Assembly: GCF_039535235.1 (NCBI RefSeq)
Contig: NZ_BAAAWU010000001.1
Coordinates: 3,968,001-4,032,000 of the forward strand
DNA length: 64,000 nucleotides
Reading direction: 5' to 3'
DNA from: Streptomyces roseoviridis
GTDB taxonomy: Bacteria; Actinomycetota; Actinomycetes; Streptomycetales; Streptomycetaceae
A program made the position numbers and the translations under genes. The notes beneath the pieces were generated by a model. The model had not been told where the DNA came from. It saw only the letters and a program-made list of their open reading frames with translations, and did not search any database. This document shows, piece by piece, positions 24,530-33,328 of this stretch (positions within the stretch are counted from its first letter, which is position 1; each line of letters begins with the position of its first letter).

Positions 24530-25762
24530 ATGGACGCTGTCGACGCCCCTGACGCCCCTGACGCCCCTGACGCCCCCTTCGACCCCTGGTCCCCGGAGTT
24601 CGTGGCGGACCCCTATCCCGCCTACGCGCGCCTGCGCGCCACCGGCCGCGCCCACTGGTTCGCCCCCACCCGCCAGTGGCTGATCCCGCACCACGAGGAC
24701 GTGTCGGCGCTGCTCCGGGACCGGCGCCTGGGCCGTACGTACACGCACCGCTTCACCCACGAGGAGTTCGGGCGCGAGGCCCCGCCGGCCGCCCACGAGC
24801 CGTTCCACACCCTCAACGACCACGGGCTGCTCGATCTGGAGGCGGCCGACCACGCCCGGATCCGGCGCCTGGTGTCGAAGGCGTTCACGCCCCGGACGGT
24901 GGAGGACCTGGCGCCGGCCGTACGACGCCTCGCTGCCGGTCTGGTGGGCGAGCTGGTCGCGGCGGGCGGCGGCGACCTGCTCGCGGTGGTGGCCGCGCCG
25001 CTGCCGGTGGCGGTGATCGCCGAGATGCTGGGGATCCCCGAGGACGAGGAGGAGCGCGGGCGGCTGCGGCCCTGGTCGGCGGACATCTGCGGGATGTTCG
25101 AGCTGAACCCGTCGGAGGAGACGGCTCGCCGCGCGGTCCGTGCGGCGGTCGAATTCTCCGACTACCTCAGGGAGTTGATCGCCCGGCGTCGCAAGGAGCC
25201 CGGCGCCGACCTGATCTCGGCGCTGATCGGCGTGGCGGAGCTGACGGAGCAGGAGATGATCTCCACCTGTGTGCTGCTCCTGAACGCCGGCCACGAAGCC
25301 ACCGTGAACACCACGGTCAACGGCTGGTGGCGGCTGCTGAAGGAGGGCGTCCGCCCGGACGCCGCGCATCCCGAGAAGTTGTCCACAGCTGTGGAAGAAA
25401 TTCTGCGCTACGACACCCCGCTCCAGATGTTCGAGCGCTGGGTCCTGGACGACATCGAGATCGACGGCCAGGTCATCCCGCGCGGTTCCGAGGTCGCCCT
25501 GCTCTTCGGCTCCGCCAACCGCGACCCCGCCCGCTTCGGCCCGACCGCCGGCCGGCTGGACCTCACCCGCGCCGACAACCCCCACGTCTCCTTCGGCGCC
25601 GGCATCCACTACTGCCTCGGCGCCCCGCTCGCCCGCCTTGAACTGACGGCCGTATTCGGCGAGTTGCTGCGCCGGGCGCCGGGGATGCGGCTCGCGGCCG
25701 AGCCGGTGTGGAAGCCGGGCTACGTCATCAGGGGCTTCGAGTCGCTGATGGTGGAGGTGTGA
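24530..25762 (+). CDS. Cytochrome P450
   Basis: 410 residues, a soluble bacterial P450. I-helix LLLNAGHEATVNTT, K-helix EEILRYD (ExxR), and the heme-binding loop FGAGIHYCLGAPLAR with the thiolate Cys at about 362 are all intact. It resembles CYP107-like Streptomyces enzymes; I do not assign a subfamily. The first 16 residues are a DAP repeat encoded by four 9-bp units (24542-24577). No ferredoxin or reductase gene is adjacent, so electrons must come from elsewhere. The substrate is unknown, and no biosynthetic cluster surrounds it. Confidence 0.9.
   Translation: MDAVDAPDAPDAPDAPFDPWSPEFVADPYPAYARLRATGRAHWFAPTRQWLIPHHEDVSALLRDRRLGRTYTHRFTHEEFGREAPPAAHEPFHTLNDHGLLDLEAADHARIRRLVSKAFTPRTVEDLAPAVRRLAAGLVGELVAAGGGDLLAVVAAPLPVAVIAEMLGIPEDEEERGRLRPWSADICGMFELNPSEETARRAVRAAVEFSDYLRELIARRRKEPGADLISALIGVAELTEQEMISTCVLLLNAGHEATVNTTVNGWWRLLKEGVRPDAAHPEKLSTAVEEILRYDTPLQMFERWVLDDIEIDGQVIPRGSEVALLFGSANRDPARFGPTAGRLDLTRADNPHVSFGAGIHYCLGAPLARLELTAVFGELLRRAPGMRLAAEPVWKPGYVIRGFESLMVEV
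24542..24577 (+). repeat. Four 9-bp coding repeats at the P450 N-terminus
   Basis: GACGCCCCT at 24542, 24551 and 24560, then GACGCCCCC at 24569, in frame, encoding Asp-Ala-Pro units. Confidence 0.9.
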
Positions 25763-25779
25763 GGGCCGGGGTGTGAGGG

Positions 25780-25815
25780 CCGAGGGCCCGGCCGGTGCGT
25801 CGGCCGTGCCCTCGG
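25780..25815. terminator. Bidirectional terminator, P450 and ABC permease
   Basis: Arms CCGAGGGCCCGGCCG (25780-25794) and CGGCCGTGCCCTCGG (25801-25815), one mismatch, 6-base loop, between convergent genes. Confidence 0.8.
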
Positions 25816-25836
25816 GGTGTCTCACCGGTGGGACGG

Positions 25837-27413
25837 TCAGCTCGCCATGTCCCGGCGGCGCAGCCCCGCGAGCCCCGCCGCGACCAGGGCGGCGGCGAGG
25901 GCGGTGAGGGCGAGGAGCGGGGTCCAGGCCGTCTCCTGGCCCGGCAGCTTGGGCAGGTGGCCGAAGGGCGAGAGGTTCAGGACCGCCTGCGGCAGGCCGA
26001 GTGCCGGGCCGATCCAGCCGAGGGCCAGGCAGACGCCCGCCACGCCCCACCCGGCCACGGCGGCCTTCGGGACGGCCCCCCCCACAGCAGGACCGCGAGG
26101 CCCGCCAGAGTCCAGATCGCGGGGAGCTGGGCCAGCGCGGCACCCAGGACCGGGCCGAGGGCCTCGCCGTGTCCGCCGTACAGGCCGAGCCCGGCGAGCA
26201 GCATGATCAGCGCCGGCCCGGCGAACGCGATGACCAGGTGACCGGCTGCCCAGCGCAGTCTGCCGACGGCAGCCGTGAGGAGGGGTTCGGCGCGCTGCGA
26301 GGTCTCCTCGCCGTGCAGCCGCAGCACGGAGCCGACCGCGAACAGGGCGGCGACCATGCCGAAGAGTCCGACCATGGTGGCGAGGAAGGCGTCGGTGAGG
26401 GCGGCCTGGCCGCCCATCCGCTCGAAGATCTCCCGGGCCCGCTCGTTGTCGCCGACGATGTCGGCCGCGCCCTCGACCATGCCGCCGAAGACGAGTCCGC
26501 CGAGCAGGAAGCCGGCCGACCAACCGAACAGCGTGCCGCGCTGGAGCCGCCAGGCGAGCGCGCCCGCCGTCGCGAGCCGTCCGTCGGCGGGACCCGGCCG
26601 GGTCGGCAGGAAGCTCATGCCGAGGTCGCGGCGCGCGGTCAGGCGGTACGCGACGGCCGTCTGCACCAGGGCGGCGGCGGCGGGCAGCAGGAGCACCCAC
26701 CAGCGTTCGCCGGCGAAGGCGCGGACGTGCCCGGCCCAGCCGATCGGGGAGAGCCAGGTCAGGACGGAGTCCCCGGCGGCGTTCCCGGCGTCGCCGGCCG
26801 CCCGCAGGACGAAGGCCAGACCCAGGACACCCGCCGTCAGGCCCTTGGCGAGCCGGGCGCTCTCGGTGAGCTGGGCGGCGATCGCGGCCGCGCCGGCGAA
26901 GACCATGCCGGTGGCGCCGATCGCGAGGCCGAGCGCGAGCGCCCCGGCCGCGCCCTGGCCGGCGAGTCCGGCCGTCACGATCAGGGCGAGGGCGGCGTTG
27001 GCGGCGAGGGCGGTCAGGAGGGCGGCGGTCAGCGGGGCGCGGCGGCCCACGGCGGCGGCCGACAGCATCTCCTGCCGACCGGTCTCCTCCTCCTCGCGGG
27101 TGTGCCGGACCACGATGATCAGGCTCATGGCAGCGGCGAGGACGGCGGCGATGGTCCCGAACCGCCAGGCGACCAGGCCGCCGAGGGAGTCGTCGAGGAC
27201 CGGCCCGTAGAGCGAGCGCATCGAGCTGTTGGCGTTCATGGAGGCGGCCAGCTCGGCGCGCTGCCCGGCGGTGCCGTACAAGCCCTCCAGGGACTCGGCG
27301 CCACTGGCTACCATGCCGCCGGTGAGCAGGGCCCAGACCGGCAGCACCAGCCGGTCGCGGCGCAGGGCGAGCCGGGTGAGGGCTCCGGTGGCGGTCAGTT
27401 CGGACGTACTCAT
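25837..27413 (-). pseudogene. ABC-2 exporter permease, frameshifted at a C8 run
   Basis: Reads as one permease of about 525 residues with some twelve membrane spans, but in two frames. The ATG at 27413 opens a frame running through the bulk of the protein (SIIVVRHTREEEETGRQEML, SPIGWAGHVRAFAGERWW) to about residue 445, ending LAVLLWGG. Coherent membrane sequence then resumes in another frame as AVPKAAVAGWG, LSPFGHLPKLPG and the usual ending GLAGLRRRDMAS. The switch coincides with eight consecutive C (G on the coding strand) at 26076-26083. Without correction the product runs about 30 residues out of frame and loses its last spans. It overlaps the ATPase gene by four bases. A sequencing error is possible. 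Confidence 0.8.
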
Positions 27414-28366
27414 GACGCGGCCGCCTCTTCCGCGTAGTGCCGGAGGAAGAGCTCCTCCAGGGTGGGCGGGGTGGAGGTGAGGCTCCGCACGCCCGACGCG
27501 GTGAGCGACCTGAGCACGGCGTCGAGCTGGTGGGTGTCGACCTGGAGCCGCACGCGGTTGCCCTGCACGTCCAGGTCGTGGACACCGGGGAGGCGGGCGA
27601 GGCCGTTCGGGGGCCCCGCGAGTTCGGCGGTGACGCTGGTACGGGTGAGGTGGCGCAGCTCGGAGAGGGTGCCGGACTCGACCGTGCGGCCCTTGCGGAT
27701 GATGCTGACGCGGTCGCAGAGGGTCTCGACCTCGCTGAGGATGTGGCTGGACAGCAGGACGGTCGTGCCGCGTTCCCTGGCCTCGTTGACGCAGTTCTGG
27801 AAGACCTCCTCCATCAGCGGGTCGAGGCCGCTGGTGGGTTCGTCGAGGACCAGCAGGTCGACGTCGGCGGCGAACGCGGCGACGAGCGCCACCTTCTGCC
27901 GGTTGCCCTTGGAGTAGGTCCGGCCCTTCTTGGTGGGGTCGAGCTCGAAGCGCTCGATCAGCTCGTCGCGCCGCCGCCGGTCGAGGCCGTCCGCCCGTCG
28001 CCCGCCACCCCCCTGCCCGACGCGCTTCGCGCCGCCGCCTTGACGGAGGCGCCCGTAGAGGTCGATGACCTCGCCGCCGGAGAGGTTGCGCCACAGGGTG
28101 ACGTCGCCGGGGACGTACGCGAGCCGCCGGTGCAGCTCGACGGCGTCGGCCCAGGGGTCCCGGCCGAGCAGCATCGCGGTGCCGGAGTCGGCCCGCAGGA
28201 GCCCGAGGAGGATCCGGATGGTGGTGGACTTCCCGGCGCCGTTGGGCCCCAGGAAGCCGTGGACCTCGCCGGTCTCCACCGCGAGGTCGAGGCCGTCCAG
28301 CGCGTGCGTGCGGCCGAACGTCTTGTGCAGCCCGGCGATGCTGATTGCCTTCGTCATGTTTTTCAA
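27410..28366 (-). CDS. ABC transporter ATP-binding protein
   Basis: 318 residues. Walker A GPNGAGKST, a signature-like YSKGNRQKVAL, Walker B LLVLDEPTSGLDP and the switch His in LLSSHIL make a full nucleotide-binding domain of the DrrA/CcmA type that pairs with ABC-2 permeases. A basic/Gly-rich insert (GGGAKRVGQGGGGRRADG) sits before the signature. A TTG at 28366 has AAAGGAG 6 bases upstream, better spaced than for the ATG at 28357 (15 bases). The gene is divergent from a GbsR/MarR-type regulator across a palindrome and is probably controlled by it. The substrate is likely a drug or lipid; this is inference. Confidence 0.88.
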   Translation of the reverse strand: MKNMTKAISIAGLHKTFGRTHALDGLDLAVETGEVHGFLGPNGAGKSTTIRILLGLLRADSGTAMLLGRDPWADAVELHRRLAYVPGDVTLWRNLSGGEVIDLYGRLRQGGGAKRVGQGGGGRRADGLDRRRRDELIERFELDPTKKGRTYSKGNRQKVALVAAFAADVDLLVLDEPTSGLDPLMEEVFQNCVNEARERGTTVLLSSHILSEVETLCDRVSIIRKGRTVESGTLSELRHLTRTSVTAELAGPPNGLARLPGVHDLDVQGNRVRLQVDTHQLDAVLRSLTASGVRSLTSTPPTLEELFLRHYAEEAAAS

Positions 28367-28377
28367 ATTACGCTCCT

Positions 28378-28393
28378 TTCACAAATTTGTGAA
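28378..28393. promoter_or_regulatory. Palindromic operator between ABC exporter and regulator
   Basis: Perfect 16-bp palindrome TTCACAAATTTGTGAA in an unusually AT-rich 64-bp divergent intergenic region. A TATAAA box at 28406-28411 lies on the regulator side. The palindrome abuts the Shine-Dalgarno of the ATPase gene, so a bound dimer would block transcription in both directions. Confidence 0.7.
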
Positions 28394-28429
28394 GTTAAGG
28401 AAGCGTATAAAGTCGGAGGGGTGAGTGAG

Positions 28430-28912
28430 ATGACGACGAACGACGAGGCCGTAGCCCGTTTCGTGGAGCGCTTCGCGGCCGAGATGACCGCCGCCGGCAT
28501 GCAGCGCATGGCGAGCCGCGTCTTCGCGGCCCTGCTCGCCTCCGAGACCGGTTCCCTGACCTCGGCCGAACTCGCAGCGCGTCTGCGGATCAGCCCGGCC
28601 GCCGTCTCCGGTGCGATCGGCTACCTCACCCAGGTCGGCATGGTCAGCCGCGAACGCGAACCCGGCACGCGCCGGGACCGCTACGTGCTCCACAACGAGC
28701 TCTGGTACGAGACCTTCACCCGTCGGGACCAGGTCCTCGCCCGCTGGGAGAAGGTCCTCCGCGAGGGCGCCGACGTCCTCGGCCCCGACACTCCCGCCGG
28801 CCGCCGCACGGCCGAGACCGCCGAGTTCTTCGCCTTCCTCCACGACGAGATCGCCGGAGTCATGGACCGCTGGCGCGCCCGCAAGGAGAGCGAAGCGGAG
28901 GGCTCCGCCTAG
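28430..28912 (+). CDS. GbsR/MarR-type transcriptional regulator
   Basis: 160 residues. A winged helix-turn-helix is seen at GSLTSAELAARLRISPAAVS, then a wing VSREREPGTRRDRYVL, and helices WYETFTRRDQVLARWEKVL and FFAFLHDEIAGVMDRW for dimerisation. This matches the GbsR-like group of MarR proteins that stand next to ABC exporters in actinobacteria. GGAGG lies 10 bases before the ATG; a GTG three codons upstream is possible. Divergent from the exporter operon with a perfect palindrome between them, which suggests local repression relieved by an exported compound. Confidence 0.85.
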   Translation: MTTNDEAVARFVERFAAEMTAAGMQRMASRVFAALLASETGSLTSAELAARLRISPAAVSGAIGYLTQVGMVSREREPGTRRDRYVLHNELWYETFTRRDQVLARWEKVLREGADVLGPDTPAGRRTAETAEFFAFLHDEIAGVMDRWRARKESEAEGSA

Positions 28913-29971
28913 CTAGCGGGAGACCCCCGACGGGGTGACGGCCGTGCGCCCGGCAAGCCGCCGCCGGGTCACCAGGCCGGCCGTACCGCCGACCAGCCCC
29001 ACCAGAAGCGTGACCGCCCCCAGGACGCGCAGGGCCTCGGCGTCGCGGAAGGCGCTCGTCCCCTCCCGCCGCGCGTTGTACAGCTCGCCTTCCCAGGGCC
29101 CGTACGAGACGACGTAAGCGGTCTGCCGGTCCTCGTACGGCTCCGGCCACAGGCCGGGCTCGGGCTCCGGGGCCGGTGCGCACCGGAACGGCCCCGACTT
29201 CGGCCTGCCGTCGACCGGGTCCGTCCACGCCACCGTGCAGCTGTCACCGGGGCCCCGGTCGAGGACGAGGACCTCCACCCTCGGGTCCTCCTTCGCCGAC
29301 TCCGTGCAGAGCCGGGCGAAGCCGAGCGCCAGCAGGCCCACCAGGACGACCCAGCGCCACCGCCCCTTGCGCCGCCGTCCCCGCGCCGGATCCGCGGCGG
29401 GCGGCTCGGCGGCGTCCGGACCGGGACCCGCCGCCGTCCGGCCCAGGAGCCGGTTCCGGGTCCTCCCGCCGAGTACGGGCTCCGCCCAGAGCGGTCCGCC
29501 GCCGCGGCGCGCGGTCAGGACCCCGCCCCGGCCCGGGACGCCGCACCACCACAGCTCGCCGCCGGGCGCCGTCCGCAGGAGGCGCCGGCGCCACGGCAGC
29601 GCCCGTACCAGCAGGGGCTGGGGCTCCGCCCCGTCGGGGCCGGTCAGGACCACACCCGTCCCGTACGGCCCGAGGGGCACCAGGACGGCCGGGTGAGCGG
29701 CCCAGGGCCAGGACCTCAGGGCGTGTTCCATCCGGCGGCCGAGGGACAGCGAACGCAGCCCCACGGCGCAGGCGGCCAGGCCGAGGACCAGGAAGACGGG
29801 CGCCACCACCGGGCCCCAGAGGGTGCCCCACCGGTGCGCCAGCTGCCAGGCCGCCACCGCGAGGGCCAGCACCCCGCCGATCACCCAGCCGCGTGCCCGC
29901 TCCCGGTAGCGCCCCAGCGCCTCCGGCGTCCCCGGCACGTCGAACGCGGCGCCGTCCTTGTCCCCGCCCAT
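28913..29971 (-). CDS. Membrane protein of unknown function
   Basis: 352 residues with two N-terminal spans (about 28-70), a cytoplasmic-type beta-rich middle region (LVPLGPYGTGVVLTG, LLRTAPGGELWWCGVPG), a third span, an external loop of about 85 residues with two Cys, and a fourth span near the C-terminus. The layout recalls other actinobacterial membrane proteins of unknown function with a PH-like middle domain; I cannot assign a family. It ends directly against the convergent regulator gene. The sequence upstream of its start holds 20-bp repeats. Confidence 0.55.
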   Translation of the reverse strand: MGGDKDGAAFDVPGTPEALGRYRERARGWVIGGVLALAVAAWQLAHRWGTLWGPVVAPVFLVLGLAACAVGLRSLSLGRRMEHALRSWPWAAHPAVLVPLGPYGTGVVLTGPDGAEPQPLLVRALPWRRRLLRTAPGGELWWCGVPGRGGVLTARRGGGPLWAEPVLGGRTRNRLLGRTAAGPGPDAAEPPAADPARGRRRKGRWRWVVLVGLLALGFARLCTESAKEDPRVEVLVLDRGPGDSCTVAWTDPVDGRPKSGPFRCAPAPEPEPGLWPEPYEDRQTAYVVSYGPWEGELYNARREGTSAFRDAEALRVLGAVTLLVGLVGGTAGLVTRRRLAGRTAVTPSGVSR

Positions 29972-30070
29972 GAAGATCCCCCCTCGAAGCCCCGGGGCAG
30001 CCTAGGCCATGACCAGGACATGACCAGCTCACGACCAGGGGACGGCCGGAGGGACGACGGGACGACGGGA

Positions 30071-30130
30071 GGGACGGCGGGAGGGACGCCGGGACGGCGG
30101 GAGGGACGCCGGGACGGCGGGAGGGGCGCC
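30071..30130. repeat. Three 20-bp direct repeats
   Basis: Units at 30071, 30091 and 30111 read GGGACGGCGGGAGGG(A/G)CGCC, the third with one change. Related degenerate GGGACGACGGGAG units extend to about 30041. They lie between two same-strand genes. Confidence 0.85.
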
Positions 30131-30137
30131 GGGACCG

Positions 30138-30953
30138 TCAGAGGGACGACGACAGGGCGGCCGTCGGCAGCGTCAGTCCCCACACCCCCGGCCGCACCGT
30201 CCAGGTCCGCCGGCGCACCGGGACCGAGACCGTCGTGTCGGAGCGGTAGCGGAAGGCCGGGCCGGTGACGGTGAGGGTCTGGGCGGTGACGTGGACGGGC
30301 GGGGCGCCCGCCGGGACCAGGGTGAGGGCCGCCGCACCGCCGAGGGCGCGGACCGTCATGCCCTCGACCGGCTCGTCCACGTCCACGAGGAGCACCCCGT
30401 CCGCCTCCACCCGCAGCCGGTGCCCGCGGTCCGCGACCGCCGTCGGCGCCGGACGGACCAGGGTGCGCACCAGCGAGCGGCAGGTGTTCCAGACCGTGGG
30501 CGCGGCGGGGGCGAGGACCCGGGAGGCGGGGACGTCGAGCCGGTCGAGGACGACACCGCCGCTGTCGTCGGCCAGCAGGTCGAGCCGGCGCACCACCCCG
30601 TCCAGGACCGCCCGGGCGGCGGCGACCGTGCCCGGCGGCACGCCGAGCGCGCGGGCCGTCTCCAGCCGGTCGGGGGAGCCGATCGGGACCAGCGAGAGGG
30701 CCCCGCAGACGGCCTCCCGCTCCCGGTGCAGCAGGGTCACCGCGCGCAGCAGCGCACGGTCGTCCCCGAGGACCACGGGCCGCCGGGAGCCGCGCCGCGC
30801 CAGGGCGCGGGCGAATTCCTCGGGACCGTCCGGAAGACAGATCTTCGTCTGCGCCCCCGCGGACAGCACATCTTTCGCGATCCGCACGGACTCGCCGTCC
30901 ATTCGGCGGGCGACCGGGTCGATGATGACCAGCAGCTGGTCGTGATCCGACAC
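30138..30953 (-). CDS. Diacylglycerol kinase-like protein, atypical active site
   Basis: 271 residues from a GTG with GGAAGGACCGAGG just upstream. The N-terminal alpha/beta domain (LLVIIDPVARRMDGE, AGAQTKICLPDGPEEFARAL) and C-terminal beta sandwich resemble the DAGK/sphingosine kinase fold, including a LVPIGSPDRLETARALGV helix that replaces the usual GTxNDFAR. The canonical GGDGT nucleotide motif reads VVLGDDRALLRAV here, so the Gly-rich loop is degenerate. It may be inactive as a lipid kinase or use another substrate. It is divergent from purA. Confidence 0.65.
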   Translation of the reverse strand: MSDHDQLLVIIDPVARRMDGESVRIAKDVLSAGAQTKICLPDGPEEFARALARRGSRRPVVLGDDRALLRAVTLLHREREAVCGALSLVPIGSPDRLETARALGVPPGTVAAARAVLDGVVRRLDLLADDSGGVVLDRLDVPASRVLAPAAPTVWNTCRSLVRTLVRPAPTAVADRGHRLRVEADGVLLVDVDEPVEGMTVRALGGAAALTLVPAGAPPVHVTAQTLTVTGPAFRYRSDTTVSVPVRRRTWTVRPGVWGLTLPTAALSSSL

Positions 30954-30987
30954 CTCGGTCCTTCCTCGGGTAGTCTCTTTGTGCAAG

Positions 30988-31015
30988 AGCCCCTTGCGCT
31001 ATTGCGCCAGGGGCT
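30988..31015 (+). other. Hairpin in the purA leader
   Basis: AGCCCCTTGCGC (30988-30999) pairs with GCGCCAGGGGCT (31004-31015) around a TATT loop, one mismatch, followed by TCGTCTATTCC. It lies 81 bp before the purA start, between divergent genes, so it is not a normal end-of-gene terminator. Attenuation or mRNA stabilisation is possible. Confidence 0.6.
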
Positions 31016-31096
31016 TCGTCTATTCCGGGGCACACCGGTGAGGCGGCGTAGGCCCCCTGACCTTGGACATGCCCCGCCCGGAAGGGGTGTACGCCT

Positions 31097-32380
31097 GTGC
31101 CCGCACTTGTGCTGCTCGGTGCTCAGTGGGGTGACGAGGGCAAGGGAAAGGCCACCGACCTGCTCGGTGGGTCCGTTGACTACGTGGTGCGTTACCAGGG
31201 CGGCAACAACGCCGGCCACACGGTCGTCGTAGGCGACCAGAAATACGCACTGCACCTGCTCCCTTCCGGAATCCTCTCCCCGGGGTGCACCCCGGTCATC
31301 GGAAACGGCGTCGTCGTGGACCCGGCGGTCCTGCTCTCCGAGCTGAGCGGACTCAACGAGCGCGGCGTCGACACCTCGAAGCTCCTGATCAGCGGCAACG
31401 CCCACCTGATCACGCCGTACAACGTCACCCTCGACAAGGTGACGGAACGGTTCCTTGGCAAGCGCAAGATCGGCACCACCGGCCGCGGCATCGGCCCGAC
31501 CTACGCCGACAAGATCAACCGCGTCGGCATCCGGGTGCAGGACCTCTACGACGAGTCGATCCTCACCCAGAAGGTCGAGGCGGCGCTCGAGGGCAAGAAC
31601 CAGCTCCTCGCCAAGCTCTACAACCGGCGCGCGATCGACGCCGCGCAGATCGTCGAGGAGATGCTCCAGTACGCGGAGCAGATCAAGCCGTTCGTCGCCG
31701 ACACCACCCTGATCCTCAACAACGCGCTGGACGAGGACAAGGTCGTGCTCTTCGAGGGCGGCCAGGGCACCCTGCTCGACGTCGACCACGGCACGTACCC
31801 CTTCGTCACCTCCTCGAACCCGACCGCCGGCGGTGCCTGCACCGGCACCGGCGTGGGCCCGACGAAGATCAGCCGGGTCATCGGCATCCTCAAGGCGTAC
31901 ACCACGCGCGTCGGCGCCGGTCCGTTCCCGACCGAGCTGTTCGACCAGGACGGCGAGGACCTGCGCCGCATCGGCGGCGAGCGCGGTGTCACCACCGGCC
32001 GCGACCGCCGCTGCGGCTGGTTCGACGCGGTCATCGCCCGCTACGCGACCCGCGTCAACGGCCTGACCGACTTCTTCCTCACCAAGCTCGACGTGCTGAC
32101 CGGCTGGGAGCAGATCCCGGTCTGCGTCGCGTACGAGATCGACGGCAAGCGCGTCGAGGAGCTGCCGTACTCGCAGACCGACTTCCACCACGCGAAGCCG
32201 ATCTACGAGATGCTGCCGGGCTGGTCCGAGGACATCACCAAGGCGAAGACCTTCGGTGACCTGCCGAAGAACGCCCAGGCGTACGTGAAGGCCCTGGAGG
32301 AGATGTCCGGCGCCCCGATCTCCGCGATCGGCGTGGGCCCGGGCCGTACCGAGACGATCGAGATCAACTCGTTCCTCTGA
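31097..32380 (+). CDS. purA: Adenylosuccinate synthase
   Basis: 427 residues, GTG start. GTP-dependent joining of IMP and aspartate in AMP synthesis. The N-terminal GTP loop LLGAQWGDEGKGKATDLL with catalytic Asp, the NNAGHTVVV loop with catalytic His, the IGTTGRGIGPTYADK IMP site, VLFEGGQGTLLDVDHGTYPF, and GERGVTTGRDRRCGWFD are all present. Full length for the family. A hairpin stands in the leader and a strong terminator after the stop. Confidence 0.96.
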   Translation: MPALVLLGAQWGDEGKGKATDLLGGSVDYVVRYQGGNNAGHTVVVGDQKYALHLLPSGILSPGCTPVIGNGVVVDPAVLLSELSGLNERGVDTSKLLISGNAHLITPYNVTLDKVTERFLGKRKIGTTGRGIGPTYADKINRVGIRVQDLYDESILTQKVEAALEGKNQLLAKLYNRRAIDAAQIVEEMLQYAEQIKPFVADTTLILNNALDEDKVVLFEGGQGTLLDVDHGTYPFVTSSNPTAGGACTGTGVGPTKISRVIGILKAYTTRVGAGPFPTELFDQDGEDLRRIGGERGVTTGRDRRCGWFDAVIARYATRVNGLTDFFLTKLDVLTGWEQIPVCVAYEIDGKRVEELPYSQTDFHHAKPIYEMLPGWSEDITKAKTFGDLPKNAQAYVKALEEMSGAPISAIGVGPGRTETIEINSFL

Positions 32381-32395
32381 CAGGTGGCCGGTGGC

Positions 32396-32432
32396 CACGG
32401 AAGCCGGTGGGGTCTCCTCACCGGCTTCCGTG
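32396..32432 (+). terminator. Terminator of purA
   Basis: Perfect 14-base arms CACGGAAGCCGGTG (32396-32409) and CACCGGCTTCCGTG (32419-32432), 9-base loop, 15 bp after the stop. Confidence 0.85.
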
Positions 32433-32472
32433 CACCGCTACGGTTCCTCCGAGGGTACGGAAGGGGGAGACG

Positions 32473-33324
32473 ATGGCCGCGAGGAAGCCGCCGACGGAGC
32501 GGTAGCGCAGGCTGGGCGCGGAGTTGCGCAAGATGCGGGAGCAGGTGGGGCTGTCGCTCACCGAGGCCGCCGAGATGCACCGCGTGGACAAGACCACGAT
32601 GAGCAACACCGAGTCCGCCCGTTTCGGTGTCAGCCCCGACAGGGTGCGCGTATGGGCTGCGAACTACTCGTGCCCGGACGCCGCGTACATCGATGCCCTC
32701 GCGGACATGGCCAGGGAACGCGGCTCGAACTGGTGGGACGAATACCGGGGCGTCCTCACCGCAGGCGTCCTCGATCTCGCCGAGTTGGAGCACCACGCGG
32801 TGGCCTTCCGCTCCGTGCAGCTCACGCACATGCCGGGCCTTCTGCAGCATGAGGACTACGCACGCGCCGTCTTCGCGGAAGCCGTGCCGTCGCTGTCGTC
32901 GGAGGATCTCGAACGCAAGGTCGCCTTCCGCCTCCGGCGCAGCTGCGTTCTCGACCGCCCAGACCCGCCCGCCTGCACGTTCATCATCCATGAGGCCGCA
33001 TTGCGCATGCGGTTCGGCGGTGATGCGGTGACCAAGGTGCAACTGGACCACCTGCTGCGGCAGTCGGAGCGGGCCCACGTCACGATTCGCGTCATGCCGT
33101 TTGCCGGCGGAGGGTTCCCGAGCGCGGGCAGCTCAACCCTCTACGTCTACGGGCCGGTCGGGCAGCTGGACACGGTGCAGTCGGACACCCCGCTGGGGTC
33201 CAGGTTCCTTCACGCCGAGACGCATCTGGCCAACTACCGCGTGGTCCTCGACCGCATGGAGGAGCGATCCCTCGGCCCGGACCGCTCGCGGGACTTCATC
33301 CGCGAGATAGCTCAGCAACTCTGA
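32473..33324 (+). pseudogene. XRE/DUF5753 regulator with amber codon at position 11
   Basis: From the ATG at 32473 the frame reads MAARKPPTER, then TAG at 32503-32505, then RRLGAELRKMREQVGLSLTE and onward without a break to 33324. Homologues in this very common Streptomyces family normally have Gln at that place (ERQRRLGAELRKLRE), and CAG to TAG is one transition. The HTH (VGLSLTEAAEMHRVDKTTMS) and the DUF5753 ligand domain (MPGLLQHEDYARAV, VMPFAGGGFP) are intact. Re-initiation at TTG 32524 or ATG 32533 would lose only the first HTH helix in part. It precedes a DUF397 gene, the usual partner. Confidence 0.75.
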
Positions 33325-33328
33325 AGGC

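Noticed and set aside
24530..25762. Secondary-metabolite cluster around the P450
   Set aside because: No synthase, ferredoxin or tailoring genes adjacent; neighbours are a two-component system and an exporter.
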